NCBI RefSeq assembly: GCF_019059575.1
Contig: NW_024881597.1
Coordinates: forward strand, 600,501 to 664,500
Length of the DNA: 64,000 nt
From: Amphibalanus amphitrite
Taxonomy: Eukaryota; Arthropoda; Thecostraca; Balanomorpha; Balanidae
Direction of reading: 5' to 3'
A program made the position numbers and the translations under genes. Below the pieces are notes generated by a model, which was not told the origin of the DNA, ran no database searches, and saw only the letters and a program-made list of their open reading frames with translations. Positions 1-12,650 of the stretch are shown here, piece by piece (the stretch's first letter is position 1; each line of letters starts with the position of its first letter).

Positions 1-61
1 TTTCCGAAAAACCTCAGGGGGGGGGTTGATACAACCCCCCCCCTAGGCGTTCTAGGGTTAA
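1..61 (-). mobile_element. TTAA-family MITE, terminal remnant cut by the window edge
   Basis: A G-run and a C-run separated by TTGATACAA form a hairpin, followed by a short terminal motif ending in GGGTTAA at 58-61. This is the terminal architecture of the family described at 14808. The hairpin-to-TTAA segment has no duplicated terminal motif, so this is the simple end, and the element body lies outside the window to the left. Confidence 0.75.
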
Positions 62-1134
62 GCTGTTAAGGTGTTAATAGTGAAAGACAAATAGAAGTAA
101 ACATGATGTCATATCATACCACCCAGTGCCGTTCTGTCTAATACCACCGCGTTTTCCACTCCCCCAGTCTCTAGTTTCCTATAGTCCTTCTCCAGATCCT
201 ATGCTACCTTCCATCACCCAAAATCCATCATCCCTTTCCTCTGCATTTACCGAGACAGCATTGGTGTTGAGTTGCCAAAACAGACACCCTCCTATTTGTT
301 TCCACACCCTTCCTGAGCTACAAGTTTCACAGCTACAAGATCAGCTCCACTTTTCTCATGCATCTTACTAACTACCTGAGCTTCCCCATGCTGCTGCTGC
401 TCATGACATTGCTCTCCTCCTTGCTCACTTTCTCAGGACCACTTCCTGGTCACGAGCCACAATCACTAGCATCCCCACAAGTTCCTATTTTAACTCCATC
501 TACCCTTTTCCCTCATACAAGACACTTTGACAAAAGTTCCTCCAGCTCAGCTACCCTGGCCTGCAGTACTTGAATATCCTAGTCATATTCACGTCTAGGT
601 CAGTACCTCACTCAACTAAAAACCTTTTCAACGATTCCTTATTACTAGGTATAAAGATTTTTTTTCTTTTTTGAAGTTGGATAACTAACTAGGTATTAAG
701 CCTGCAAAAAAAACTGCCTCACAATTAGTGCACGGACTTAAGGTAACTTAATATCTGCCCTTTATCAATAACCTAAGAAAACCGCTTTGCCCTGAAAAAA
801 ATGAGCCTCAAATTCACTTAATTTTCCCAGATCCAACTCAGCTAACCAGCAATCTAAATGGTCCGCAATGCCTTTTGAACGTAACACCAAGACACATATT
901 TTTGTATGTTAGGTAGACAAACATGTTTTAAATTTTAATGCCCGCTTTTTAAACAAACCAGTAGAACGTATTGCAGCAAAATTAAACATTAAAAGTTGCA
1001 AAATCGGATGACGTTTTCTCCCAGCACCGGTGCATTAGTTTGCTCTCAGGAAACTCTGTTCAAAATAGAATGGCTGACCGTAACTGTGTATTGTTGTGGC
1101 GTACATTAATAACATCCATTTGTTTGTTATTCAG

Positions 1135-1842
1135 AGTCCCAGCACCTCTGTCGATGCGGAGGTCACGGCCACCACCGCCGACCCCGACGAGGGCACCAGC
1201 GCGAGCGGGCCGCCGGCGATGGACATTGAGGAGAGCTGGCTCGTTATCGGTGAGTATAGAGAGTGAATGTTCATTTGAATGAATACGGCTTCGCTCCGCT
1301 CAGCCTCGGTCTGAATAATATGTTGTCCTGCCCGTCGTCAAGGACGTTGTCCGGCCCTCTGCCAAATTTGATTTATTTAGCAGCATTTATGGACTTTGTG
1401 AACATTTGTGAGCGTCGCATGTTTGGAAATGAACTTGCCCTAGGGCTGGCAATTTAATTATATAACCTCGTATTTTATCGAAATACCTCGGGTCTAATGA
1501 CCCTCGGAACTTCGGCAAAAACTCGGTGACATAATTAAATTGTCCCCAGCCCCGGGTGTGTATATTTTCTTTTTTGCTCTCAAAATTCCTGTTTTTTTTT
1601 TCTCACCTGACGGCTCGGGATAAAACCGTTACATCACTCGAGAATAAATTATGCGTTAATCGACTCGAGGCAACTTGCTCGGGATATAATAACCATTCAT
1701 AATATCGGAAATATTTGTTCTCGTTGCAGACGATGCAGTCGACCACCTGCTGCACCGCGCTGGCGAGCACGGAGCTGTGTTTCAGCCATCCCCAGTACCC
1801 ATGGCCGCAAGTTCGAGCTGGCACGCTCTACGTGGAGAATGA
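1135..1842 (+). CDS. Two putative coding exons of an unrecognised gene, 3' end
   Basis: Exon 1135-1249 is preceded by TTATTCAG and followed by a consensus donor GTGAGTATAG. Its frame reads 38 residues, rich in Ala, Thr, Ser and Pro, then acidic, ending in the motif MDIEESWLVI. Exon 1730-1842 follows an acceptor TCGTTGCAG and joins in phase (1 nt + 2 nt) to give DDAVDHLLHRAGEHG and a stop at 1840-1842. Both exons are much more GC-rich than the intron between them. The acidic ESWLVI segment could be a short linear motif, but I do not recognise the family. The second exon is also open in another frame to 1869, so the true C-terminus is uncertain. Upstream exons would lie left of 1135, possibly outside the window. 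Confidence 0.4.
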
Positions 1843-2830
1843 GACGGTTGTCGAGTTCAAAGAGCTATAACCTCGGCGGTCGACTTAAGTGACCACCTGC
1901 CGGGACAGAGACTGACCGGCAGAGATCTGTTGGTGCCTCATACTTTTCTCTGTTTGTTTCTGTTTTCTGTTCCGCAAGTTTTTGTCTTTACAACTAGTTG
2001 CAGTCGAATTAGCTTGTTGCAGTTCGTTTATATTTTGTTGCAGGGTGTCCCTTAACCGTAAAGAGACGTGAAACGTTGGGCGCTAATGAATGAGATAACA
2101 AGGCACTTTGATGTAAAGCACAGGCAGAGCTTTGGAGTTGGAAATGTATCAGTTAACCAAACCATTGAAACTGTGTTTGCGTATGACAATTGAAACTGCG
2201 CCTTTCACATGCTGGTTGCACGACCTTTCTACAGAATACGAAATAACATAATCGCACATAAGACTGTGAAATAGAAAGCTGCTTGGTATAATAGGTCCGT
2301 CTGCTCCTTATGAAGTTATGATGGGTTCCTATTAGCTGGTCTGGTCTTGCAACCAGCTATGATCATTGAGCGTTACCGTCCATAATAGGTTGTCCAGCTT
2401 GCTTGTTCGTATGTGCATAAAATACAGACTTAACTTTGCTGTTCTCTTGACTTGTCATTCGTTCTCAACAGTACAAAGTGAGCGCAGGGTTATCATTTTG
2501 TCAATTTTATGTCGCCCATGGCATGACAATAGGTTCCAACTTCCACGCACTTGTCGTCTCACGGATCATTCGATATCTTGTTGATTGTTCCTATAAAACG
2601 ACCACGTTTCTGTGTTCGGTGTCATTACTCGGTGTTAGTATTACGGATAGTGTATGGTCTTGTTGGATGTTCTTCCTCGTCTTGCATGCTTTTTTGCACA
2701 CGAAGTAACACGCAAGATGGGAATGAAAATCTGATAAGTCGCGTTATCCGTAATATTAACAGCGGAAAATCTACTCATCTCCTGCCGGTCAACCTTGCCT
2801 ATGACTGATGAGTAGGTTGACTGGTAAGAG

Positions 2831-3260
2831 GTGAGTAGATTGACCGGTCGCTGGCGCAGTCAAATAGGTGGTGTCCATAAAACCGCCCATCCATTAGTAA
2901 ATTAACTCACAGAATGAGAGTAACGGAAATGAGTAACCAGCGATACATGAGTTTTCACAATGAGTAAGGTGAGTAGATTGACCGGTCGCTGGCGCAGTCA
3001 AATAGGTGGTGTCCATAAAACCGCCCATCCATGAGTAAATTAACTCACAGAATGAGAGTAACGGAGATGAGTAACCAGCGGTACATGAGTTTTCACAATG
3101 AGTTAACTCATCGAGCGTGGGTAAATATGCATGAGTAAACGCACGTTTCATCGGAAAGTTGACCGGCATGTGGTGAGTTGATTAACCGGTCGCTGGGGCC
3201 GTCAAATAGGTGGTGTCCATATAACCGCTCTTCCGTGAGTTTACTCACGAGAGAAGAGTA
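2831..3260. repeat. Tandem repeat, about 138-bp unit, three copies
   Basis: Units begin with GTGAGTAGATTGACCGGTCG at 2831, 2969 and, diverged, 3173. The first two are nearly identical over 138 bp. The third follows after 204 bp and diverges after the segment GTCAAATAGGTGGTGTCCAT. The words GAGTAAA, GTGAGTT and TTAACTCA recur in both orientations inside each unit. No coding potential is supported. Confidence 0.75.
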
Positions 3261-4163
3261 GATTTGTTTTCAGTGAAAATGCATATCTACGCTATTGTAG
3301 GGACTCTGCAGAATATGTTTACACAATTTTCATTACGATATTATTAAGCACTTAGCCTACTTATCTTGGTTTTCGTGACGTCATCACTCACAAAACCTTC
3401 GACTTCCCTCTGGGAGCTCTAGGCAGTAACTTACCGGCCGCACAGACTTGTAACTGCGTAGTATCATACGCACAACCATGCTACACACGCTGAAACTTGT
3501 CTCATCGGTTAGTCTCTTTTACACACTTCTCAAGCTTCGATCACGTCGACGCTTGCTTGCGTTGCGAAAACGCAACGAAGGGCGTAAATGGGTTAAGTAA
3601 TGTATATGCAGCAAGTTTTCTAGGCATTCAACCTCGACTATGACCTTGACCGACTGACTCGGCCTTCTGCACCGTTCCGTAGAAAGGTCGGGATTGTAGT
3701 CTCCTTTCAGGGCTGTGGCCCAGGGTTTGGGCGGAAAACTGTAGCCTAGGGCACCTCTGCAGGTCCGAGGTTACGGTCGGTGACCCGGGATTCCCTGGGG
3801 CGGTCCGTGCGCCGGCCCAGGTCGATGTCGTCTCCTGCGAGACCCGAGTGTCCTGTTATGTCTGGTCTCGTGTCGTCCAGCGTCTCCCGGGCACCCAATT
3901 AACCCGGCAGCGTGCTCCCGGATCAGTGGCTATGACCAGAGGGAGGTGCCCCGTCCCAGCAATGGGAACAGGTGGTCTGGTCTGGGGAACGAGATGACCT
4001 ACTCTGGTGGTAGTATGCCGTTTCTTGAAGTCTTCTCAGACCTGATTTTCAATAACAGAAAATCAGTAGCAACAGGACACCTTCCTTTGGTCCCATTCCT
4101 TCCATGTAACATCCATGTAATATGTAACATCTTTCCATTTAACATCAGCCCTATGGGCTGATG

Positions 4164-5358
4164 TTAACCCGGCAGGCTGTGGGCCTACCAGCCACCTTCC
4201 GCGCGGTGGGGGGGGGGGACACTTTTTTGCCCCCCCCCATATCTCCGAAACTACTGGACGGATCCGGAAAATTCAAACGGCGTTCGATAGCCCTGTTAAA
4301 TTTGTTGAGGGAAACCAAATTTCATTGACCTCGAGGTCACCGATGACGTCACAGGTCAGGTCAAAGATAAAATGTTTCACCGTTCACGGGGCTTCTAGGG
4401 AAAGCGCTATAACACCGAGTAAAACGCATTTTGTCGAAAATCAGCGATAAGGCGTCAGTTGTCTAGTAAATATGTTGCTATTAGAGGTCACTGGTCATAC
4501 CAGGTCAGGTCACAGGTCAGGTCACCAAAGGTCACCAAGGGTCACCACATGAGCCCAACTTTACTAAGGTTATGCGATGCATGTTTTATGGCCAGTTTTT
4601 CATTTCCAACTCAATGGTGTTGGTTATAAGACCATCAGGTACGGTTTAGGTCACTTTCTGGTGGAGGTCAGGTCAAGGTCAGGTCAAAAAAGGTCAAATT
4701 TCAAAGTTGATATTTTTGCATAAAATCGGTATCGATTCGATGCAGCTCGTCACGGGGAGTCTAATGGTGGTCTTTGTTTTGCGCTACGAGGTCTAGAATT
4801 GCTAAAAATTGAGTTTGAAAATTTGACGTCATCAATTTTGAACAGTTTTTTCGCTATAACTTGGCCAAAAAAAGAGGTATCGATCTCAAATTTGGTATGT
4901 AGATAGAAGGCGGTAGGGGATATCACATATATTCCGGTTTTTTTCGAAATTTAAAAAGCTTTTTGGATTTTTAGGCTATTATATTCGAAAAATCTATTTT
5001 TTGATTTTTGGGGGTCAAAATCCAAAAAATTCGAAACCGAAAGAGCAGTTTTGTAGGCCTTTTAATTCCACACCTTTTATGTCAAAAATATTTTTCTGTA
5101 TCTCTAAAGCTGTAGGTCTGACAGCTCTTCCCGCGAAACCTTTTTTTGGGTCGAAAATGGCAAAAATGACGTCACTCTGACGTCAATAGCGGCCAACCTA
5201 TCATAGCCTCTGGAAAAATTTTTGGTCACCATGTGCGCTAGCTGCTCCCGGGAGGGTACTGAAAGTTTGGTGACGATCGGCGCAGCGGTTCTCGAGATAT
5301 ATCGAAAAAACTAAAGGGGGGGCAAAAAAATGCCCCCCCCCACCGCCTGGAAGGTTAA
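4164..5358 (-). mobile_element. TTAA-family MITE, copy A (1.2 kb)
   Basis: Bounded by TTAA at 4164-4167 and 5355-5358. A G-run/spacer/C-run hairpin lies inside each end, with spacers CACTTTTTTG and, inverted, CATTTTTTTG. The left end carries an extra segment before the hairpin, which marks it as the long end of the family. The interior has many AGGTCA half-sites (about 4330-4700) and paired CRE-like TGACGTCA sites near 5166-5185. There is no transposase frame, so the element is non-autonomous. Confidence 0.85.
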
Positions 5359-5829
5359 AATGCTCAAATCAAAGGGGCACGGTGCCCCGATGCCTCCCCG
5401 TTCCGCCGCCTATGCAGAAAATGCAAGCTGGATAGAAGTGAAGGAGCTCCTCCAGTTCACCTTCCATCCACAAGTTTTGAGTGCATTTGTTCCGGTGATC
5501 GCCTACGCGGATATTGCGAAAATATTGGAAGAAAAATGTGCAGACACTCTGTCTACTGACGCATTATTGCTGAGAAAAACAAGTTTTCAGTTTTCGTTCA
5601 GTTTTCTGTGTCGGCACAAACAGTAAACACCTGTACCGGTTTCCATAGTTTCACGTTTAGAAGCTTTCCTGCTCAATTCCTCTTTTTCAAACGGAGAAGT
5701 AACGCTCTGAGCAGAAGATTTCAGTGTTGAGAGACTTGTTTGACATTTTAGAAGTTTAGCGGTCAATGGTAGGTAAATTACCCTTCCTAATAGTGGTACA
5801 CCTAAAATTGTCTGTCGCACGCCAGCAAG

Positions 5830-7260
5830 AGGAGATGACTAACAATACGTGATGTTTAATTTGAATATGCCATAACAACATAAGCCCACTTTTTGCGACG
5901 TCAATTTCTATCTTTCGCATTCAAACGAGAGGGCTATGCATATCTTTGATGTTAGCAAAAAGTATGGAAAATTCGATTTTCCGCTTTGACATTCTTGTAT
6001 AGCTTGCTGGTGAATACAGGAACATCTGTAACTGTCAGAGGCGAGGCGGAGAACAATAATGGTTGTTTGTGTCGTCACCTGAGGACTTACGGCTTGGCAA
6101 AAAGAGTTTTCCTATTTCCAGGTAGCCTTACATAACTAGGCTTATTTACTGTACTGCATGACCAACTCCAAATGGTTATTACCCTTTGTACATACCTACA
6201 TAGGGAAAACATCTTTGCCAAGCCAGCGGCTCACTTTAGCGCTGGCACCTTTATTTATATTCGTTTTATTGCGTGACCACAGGAAGCTTTGGCCTAATGC
6301 CACGAAGGCGAGATGAGAATATGTCAACTATAAGAAAGAAATGAAAAACCATCGACCAGCAATAAGAGTCTATCACAAACAAATACCAGCTAACTCAGGG
6401 ACAATGTAAGTACCTAATATCAAACAATGACCATTGGCAAGAATGTTTAGTGAGCCCTGTAAAGACCCACATCCAACGTTATTCATCAACAACAACAAAA
6501 AAATAGTGTTCAATTCATTGAGCACGAGTGAGCACTGCCGATGCTATCAAACCGTAATTTGCAACTCAACGCATTTTAGAAAATTAGAAATAGTGTAACG
6601 AATGTTCGCCGATGTTGCATGTTTTATACCGTAAATTCTTCCAATCCAATCTTGAACAAGGACGGCAACTGATATTGTTATACGTTTGTAACAAGTGCAT
6701 ACTCGTCTCAAGTGCTTTATTGTGCATGACAGCCAATTTTAAAGCAGTGCAGAGCTATTTGATTTCGTATGCATAAGGTCTCCCGTTGGAATCAAGCGGC
6801 GATTTATCAGGCGGCTGTTTCAGCCGGACACACTCGAATAGCTTTTCACTGGCTGTCCGAGGTCTAAATGTGACCAATCATTAAAAACCAATAGTCGGAA
6901 TGAATATGCTCAGATGCTGTCACGAAATTTCCACAGGGAATGCATATAAAAAACGTGTTTTGATAGTGATAATGCAACATGAACTGCGACTGATGCCGAC
7001 GGATTGCCATGACCGGGGTGCCGAGTTCTTACGGATGCTGAAATATCGGAGTGCGCTGTTATTTTCAGTGCCAAGATTGTGGTAGCATTTCATTAATCTT
7101 TTTTTTCTCGCTTCAGAGAGGATCGACTCATTATTTGTAGATTGAGTCCATCTAGCAGCTTAGCCTGCCGGTATACCTATACCACCCACCATCGCCTGCA
7201 CTATTCGGACCAAAGGTCTACTGCCTTGACTCTGATATTTATGTAGACGGCGCTTGACAT
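5830..7260. other. Intergenic, no supported feature
   Basis: AT-rich unique-looking sequence with stop codons in all frames and no recognised repeat, RNA gene or splice-bounded exon. The short open frames here have no compositional or splice support. Confidence 0.5.
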
Positions 7261-7541
7261 TAGCCGTTTTCACGACGGTCATCTGGTACACAATATTTGG
7301 TGCACATCTGGTGCAGATCAGGTGCAGATTTGGTCAAATCAGGTTCAGTGTGTCTCTTAGTAGCTATCAGCTAGGGTTACACTAATTGCTTATATACCGG
7401 CTTTGTCGTTTATCAGAGAGCATCATCGATTGAAACACTGAAATAAATTCATAAAATAAAGATATTTGCGGTAAAAGAGATTAGGTGCAGATTTGGTCAA
7501 ATCAGGTGCACTCGCCGGATAGACCGTCGTGAAAACGGCTA
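7261..7541. mobile_element. Short MITE with TA target, Tc1/mariner-like
   Basis: Perfect 20-bp inverted repeats, TAGCCGTTTTCACGACGGTC at 7261 and its complement ending at 7541, flank about 240 bp. Each end has an outer TA, which fits the TA duplication of Tc1/mariner elements. Inside, the phrase GGTGCAGATTTGGTCAAATC occurs twice near the two ends in the same orientation. It is non-coding. The superfamily is inferred only from the TA. Confidence 0.7.
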
Positions 7542-8111
7542 CTGTTGACTTTAATGATCAATTGATCAAGCACTCTGCTCAATCATAGTTTGCCACAGAG
7601 GCCAGAACTGATTTTTTTTTGTCGTTCTGTCCCGACAGATTCAGGGAGGTCTTCGTATCTATCCAGCAGGAACTAATGCACAATCCAAGGAGTTCTACGT
7701 GTAGAGCTACGCTACAGACGTTTTTACGCCTTGTTGTCCTGAATCGAGGCCTTGCAGACAGCCCACAGTAGGCTTGAGCTAACTACTTCGTTTCATTTGG
7801 TCCTCCGGGAGCAATTGCATGCCTATCGGAAAGGCATGCCGAATGAAAACAATTAAACTAAGACACATTTTTCCAGTTTACCAGAAGCCTGGAGATGAAG
7901 GTATCTGATAGGAATATTAAGTTCCGATGCAAGAATAAAATGTTAAATGGAAGATCAGTTGCATGTGCCTGTTACCGACGCGTAAATTTGAAAGAAAACG
8001 TGGCTCCCTAGTAACACATTATGCAAGGACTCCTCGGAAACTATGGTGATTGTGTGGTTCTGCTCTGAACAATGATGAGACCCGATGCCTTTGATCGGAA
8101 ACGGGAGCCCA

Positions 8112-9297
8112 TTAACCTTCGCCCCAGTGGGGGGGGGGGGGGCATATGTTACCACCCTGTCGCGTATTTTTCGTATAAATAAAAAACCGCGGCGCGTAGC
8201 GCCGCGCCGCTTGGGGTAGCTTTTGGTACATCAATTTTGGACAATATGTGAAATTTTTGACCCCAGGTCATGTCAGGTCAGGTCACTAGGTCAAGTTAAC
8301 TGACCAAGCCTAAAAAAAGTTTGCAATCATGTCCAGCCTGCAGTGTTTGTCAGAGAGGTTTCAAACTTGGTGGATTACATGATGTTATGGGTGCCTACAA
8401 TTTGTATATCTCGGATTTTTTATATGCGTGACCTAAGGTCAGGTCAGTGGCGTGACCTTTCCATTATAAGTCAATGGAGAAAAACAAAAATGCCTCTAGA
8501 TCCGTGTGTACGCATAGGAACAGTCCAAATATTTCAGGATAACAATGATTTGGACCACCCGTGAAGACCAAGATGTCTTTTTTGCTGATAGCCTCTTGAA
8601 AGGTCATCCGAGGTCATTTGAGGCTACAAACTGTTTTTTGCCAATAACTCTCGATTGGAAAGAGATAGAACGCTGGGGTTGGCCTCATTGTGTTTGTCTT
8701 GCCGAGACGCATCGACTGATATGCAACATGACCTTTTTCGGTCAGGTCATGACCTTGACCTGAGGTCAAATTTTGAAGTTGACCTTTCAAGGTCAAATTA
8801 TAGTTCATTCGACGCGTCTCGGCAAGAGGAACACGATTCTGGCATTAGAAATGACCTAGCTTTTTTTAGTCAAAAGTTATTGTCGAAAAACACTTTTCTT
8901 AAAAACAGCTATTTTTGGAGTTTTTGCCCTCTGGAGGCTAAACCGTTGACCTGAGGTCATTTTTGATGATGACCTTATCAAAAGAAGAGTTCAAAAGCTA
9001 TCGATTGCTTTTCCCAGCGTTTTTCTAGCTATCATAGTTCCTGAGATAATGGCATGTTTTCTGAAAAATATAATGACAATTCGCAAATTTTGACCTTTGA
9101 TGACCTCTGGTGACCCCAATATTGCTCTAAGATGAAAAATGACCGAAATACTTTCAAACGTACGCATCAAGAGCTATCGACTGCTTTTCACCGCGTCTTT
9201 CTAGCCCTCTTAGTTTTTGAGTTAGAGATGGGTGGTAACATATGCCCCCCCTCACTAGGGCGAAGTTGGCGGAGACCGCCACTGGGGCGCGGGTTAA
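8112..9297 (+). mobile_element. TTAA-family MITE, copy B (1.2 kb)
   Basis: TTAA at 8112-8115 and 9294-9297. The hairpin-side sequence GGGGCATATGTTACCACC at the left end is exactly repeated in inverted form at the right end. The right end carries a second copy of the terminal motif beyond the hairpin (long end). The interior holds a strong dyad: CTTGCCGAGACGCATCGA near 8698 against CGACGCGTCTCGGCAAG near 8810, with AGGTCA/TGACCT half-sites between. Short open frames across this element are chance. Confidence 0.88.
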
Positions 9298-9599
9298 CAA
9301 CGTTACATGCCGCCGCATTTTACCAGCTCCTTTGAACTTCGAACTTTAGGCGAGGTCTTTCCGATGGCAGTTAGGTTTACTCAGCTGCTCAAGAGATTCG
9401 GCCTCAAACGCCCCAAATCGCGCGTGGATAGCCGAGTCCACAAAGGTCACGCACCGGATCAACGCTGCCCTCATGGCCTGGCTGAGTTATCAGTTAGATA
9501 GAATCGGCGGAAGCTTTTAAAGGTATCTAGCTTCATATTCATCTATAAATATATAAAATAAATAATCGATGTAACTTCCATCGCTGAACTCAGCACACT

Positions 9600-10600
9600 T
9601 TACGGAACGAACGCATCGCTGATCTCTGATGGCTGAAGTCGGTTAACGGAGGCAGGATGATTCCAGCGTTCCAGTCTCCGGACGGGGCTAAGGGAGCAGA
9701 CCCGGTCCTGGGCGGGCCCTCTAACTCGTGTCACGGGCCAGCCGGGGCTGTGTCTGGCACTGTTCGCCGCTCTCCATGAGCCTGCACCGGTCGTCGGCTC
9801 CATATAACAGACCGTGTATCGGTCTGGTTTGGTCCCATCCCGCACCAGACGGCTGCACCATTGACTGAGCCCGGCGGCCAGACCACGCCTTGCAGGTCCC
9901 GGGTCGTCAACCACACGGCAGCACAACGGCAGAAAGTATCTGTCTGTTAGAAAATCGGCTTGGGAGATAGAAAATATGACCTTCCAGATATTGGCACCTA
10001 CCGCAGTCACTCGAATGCCGGAGGACGAATGGAGAAAAAAACTACAACACTTTATGTTGATCATCAAGGTGTATATCTTTTTTAGCGCAAGAAGCACCTA
10101 GCGCCTGAGCACCTGAGCACGGAATCCACCCTTGATCTAAATAAAACGCATGCCCCCCCCCCCCCGCCTTCCCATATTCCTCGACAGGCACCCGCTGCCA
10201 TGGGTGACAGAGTGTCCCGCCCGTCGCCCTGCAGTTCCGCTCGATGGAGTACGTCGGTAGGCCACGCCGCGGAGCCGAACTGAAGCCGCTCTCGTGAAAA
10301 GATGCCGACGGCGACGGCGGCTCTGAATTATTAGCGCATCGACGGACGGAACAGCATAACTCACGACGGCGTCTTTGACCTCGTCAGCTGTCCGGGCACT
10401 GAAGCCTGATAGTGTTTGTGTTCGGATTGAGGGCGGGTTTTTATTCTGCAGCACAAAACCCGATATGAAAGCGGATTTCGGAATTATTGTGGCTGGTAGA
10501 AAATACACGGAGGATGAAGCTGCAGTCGGCAGTATAAAGAATGTTGCAGTTCCAAATGCCAATCGTGCGATATTGTCCACTCGACGCATATGTGAAAAAA
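9600..10600. other. GC-rich block, possible exon(s), unassigned
   Basis: Two GC-rich patches (about 9610-9930 and 10140-10420) stand out from their AT-richer surroundings. On the minus strand the first follows a good acceptor-like TTTTCTAACAG near 9950 and stays open in one frame to 9600. No frame gives recognisable protein, and both strands are partly open because of the composition. It may be a terminal exon or a CpG island. Confidence 0.2.
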
Positions 10601-11253
10601 TATATGCCTGCCATAACCCAATTTAACTAGGTATTGCATCACCAACGTGAAGGCTAGGAAAATAAGATTTTGATGCCTTATGAGTTTGGCTGAGCACGAT
10701 ACACGGAATCACTGTGTCCACTCCGCGATATTCAACGTTGGTGTTTGCCGTGCACTTTATGTGCAACTGAGGAGAGTCAGCATTCAGTGTCAGCAGCGAT
10801 GGAATAATCAGGCTAATGGTGCCAGCGGTGGGGGGATGTCACCTGTTTAATACCTTTTATTTGTTGAATTCTTATTTGACATCTCGGTTAACGTTTTTGT
10901 GGTCGAGGCATGTGATTGGGTGTTGTGTGTACTCGGTACTGCGAGTTGTCAGTAATAAAAAAAATCAATCAAGGTTTAATTAGTCTGTGTAGGTGAGAGT
11001 GGCATCGAAGGTCTGTCGAATAGTCACTGACTCGATCGAACCTATTCTGCCTTCCAAAGAGTAGCATCACAACAATGTGATTTTAAAGAGAGCAACATGA
11101 GTTTCAAACAGTCAAACACTATTATCCAGAAGTCCTACATGGATTCTGAGCTGCCCGAGCGCAAAGAGGGGCGCTATGTGCATCTTTTTCTGTTTTACTT
11201 TATCTCAATGTTTTTTGACGTCCCAGATAATAAAATCAATTATATTCATCTAG

Positions 11254-11380
11254 GATCAGCAGACGGGAGCAGTCGGCAGCTCTGCGGAAATGTTCAGCCG
11301 TCTCCTAGAGCTGCCATACAGCGACCGAGACCAGCCACAGCGAGCAGCACAGCCGTCAGGGCGCCCGCCGCTCGGTGCTA
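11254..11380 (+). CDS. Possible coding exon, unrecognised
   Basis: After the acceptor-like ATTCATCTAG the frame reads DQQTGAVGSSAEMFSRLLEL and continues with a Gln/Pro/Arg-rich stretch to about 11380. GC content rises sharply here. The donor is weak (CTAG/GTTGAA), and the frame otherwise continues into AT-rich DNA to 11499. There are no neighbours to link it to. Confidence 0.2.
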
Positions 11381-12045
11381 GGTTGAATAATTGTATAATT
11401 TGCATGCTAATGCGGGGTGGGGCGCCACTCAGAGGGACGCTCCCCAGACAGCTTTATAGACGCACTGTCTATAGCGCTGATGCAAACCGGTGGCCGTAAA
11501 AGGGACGGCTCCAGTCATGGCCCCTGGCCACAAAGCGACCTCACGCTACCATGCCGTCGTTTTGAGGTCAGAGGAGAGGGCTGTATGCCAATCTGCTGAT
11601 GGCTGTCATAAAACATTTACAAAAATCCAGACTACCAACTAAGCGTGAATTACATTACTCGCACATACCAGTAGACTTTCTATATTGCTGTGCGCGCGGT
11701 GGACAAAAAAGAATAAAACTTCCCTGAACGAAAATTTCAATTATGTGTTCTGTGTGCTGTGGCCCAGTCACCTTGAAGCTTCTCTTTGCATGTCCAGTGA
11801 TAGGTAGGTACTGAAATAAGATTCAGAATCAGCGTAGATGAGAGTTGGACGATGGCCGGCAACAGATAGCTCACTGACTCGCCTCATTAGGCACACGTCA
11901 TCGGAAAATTAATCTTCACGGCCGGTTAGGTGTTAATAAGACATTATAAACACAAAAGCTATTACCTTCGGATGTTAAGAGCCCCACCCGAGGCACATCC
12001 ATTCCTCAGCAACCTGTCAGCTGATATGTCACCTATTCCTCGAGC

Positions 12046-12169
12046 ATGCCTTCGGCTACAGATGTGCAGCAGCAAATTCATGGCAACGGCCACCTAACCT
12101 TGGCAGAGATGCAAGATTTTGTGACGGCCGGCAAGAAGCAAATGGAAATAATGAGAAGTTATCTCCACG
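12046..12169 (+). CDS. Putative first coding exon, unrecognised
   Basis: An ATG at 12046 opens 41 codons ending at a consensus donor, CCACG/GTGAGC, at 12169/12170 (phase 1). The peptide begins MPSATDVQQQIHGNG and continues with the helix-like segment LTLAEMQDFVTAGKKQMEIM. Codon-like composition, a start codon and a donor together support a real exon, but no following exon was found, since the next few kilobases are repeats. No signal peptide. I do not recognise the family. Confidence 0.35.
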
Positions 12170-12650
12170 GTGAGCACTTTGTGACTACCGCTGTCATCAG
12201 AACACGAGTTGTATGATTTTATATAATTTTGTTTTTGCATTATGCTAAGTTCGAATCAGGTTAACTCCTATCTATACCACGGGATGCCAAGTGTTTCCTG
12301 AAACTACAGCATATAAGCACTCGTATATGGATTACATATGAGAATGAGCTCAGTGGGACGTTTCAAGTTTCAACTGCGTAACTACTTTCAACTGGCTCAG
12401 TGACGTTCTCGTCAAAATAATCACAGTGTCTGTTTCTTTCAATGAATTATTTTGGAACGACGAATCGCATTATGTGTAGTGCAAATGACTTATTGCCTCC
12501 AACATAAAGTGGAATAGAGAGCGAAATCACCACTAATGTGCATGCAAGAAAATACTGGTTCAGAGAAAATGTAAACCTTCATTCATATTGCACAAAAACG
12601 AAGCGCAAATATTCAGTCTGCGCTGAGTACCGGCACCCATGAGAAAGGGG

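Noticed and set aside
3898-4167. A second TTAACCCGGCAG at 3900, 264 bp before copy A, suggesting another small TTAA element
   Set aside because: The two motifs are in direct, not inverted, orientation and there is no hairpin at the first; probably chance or a decayed end.
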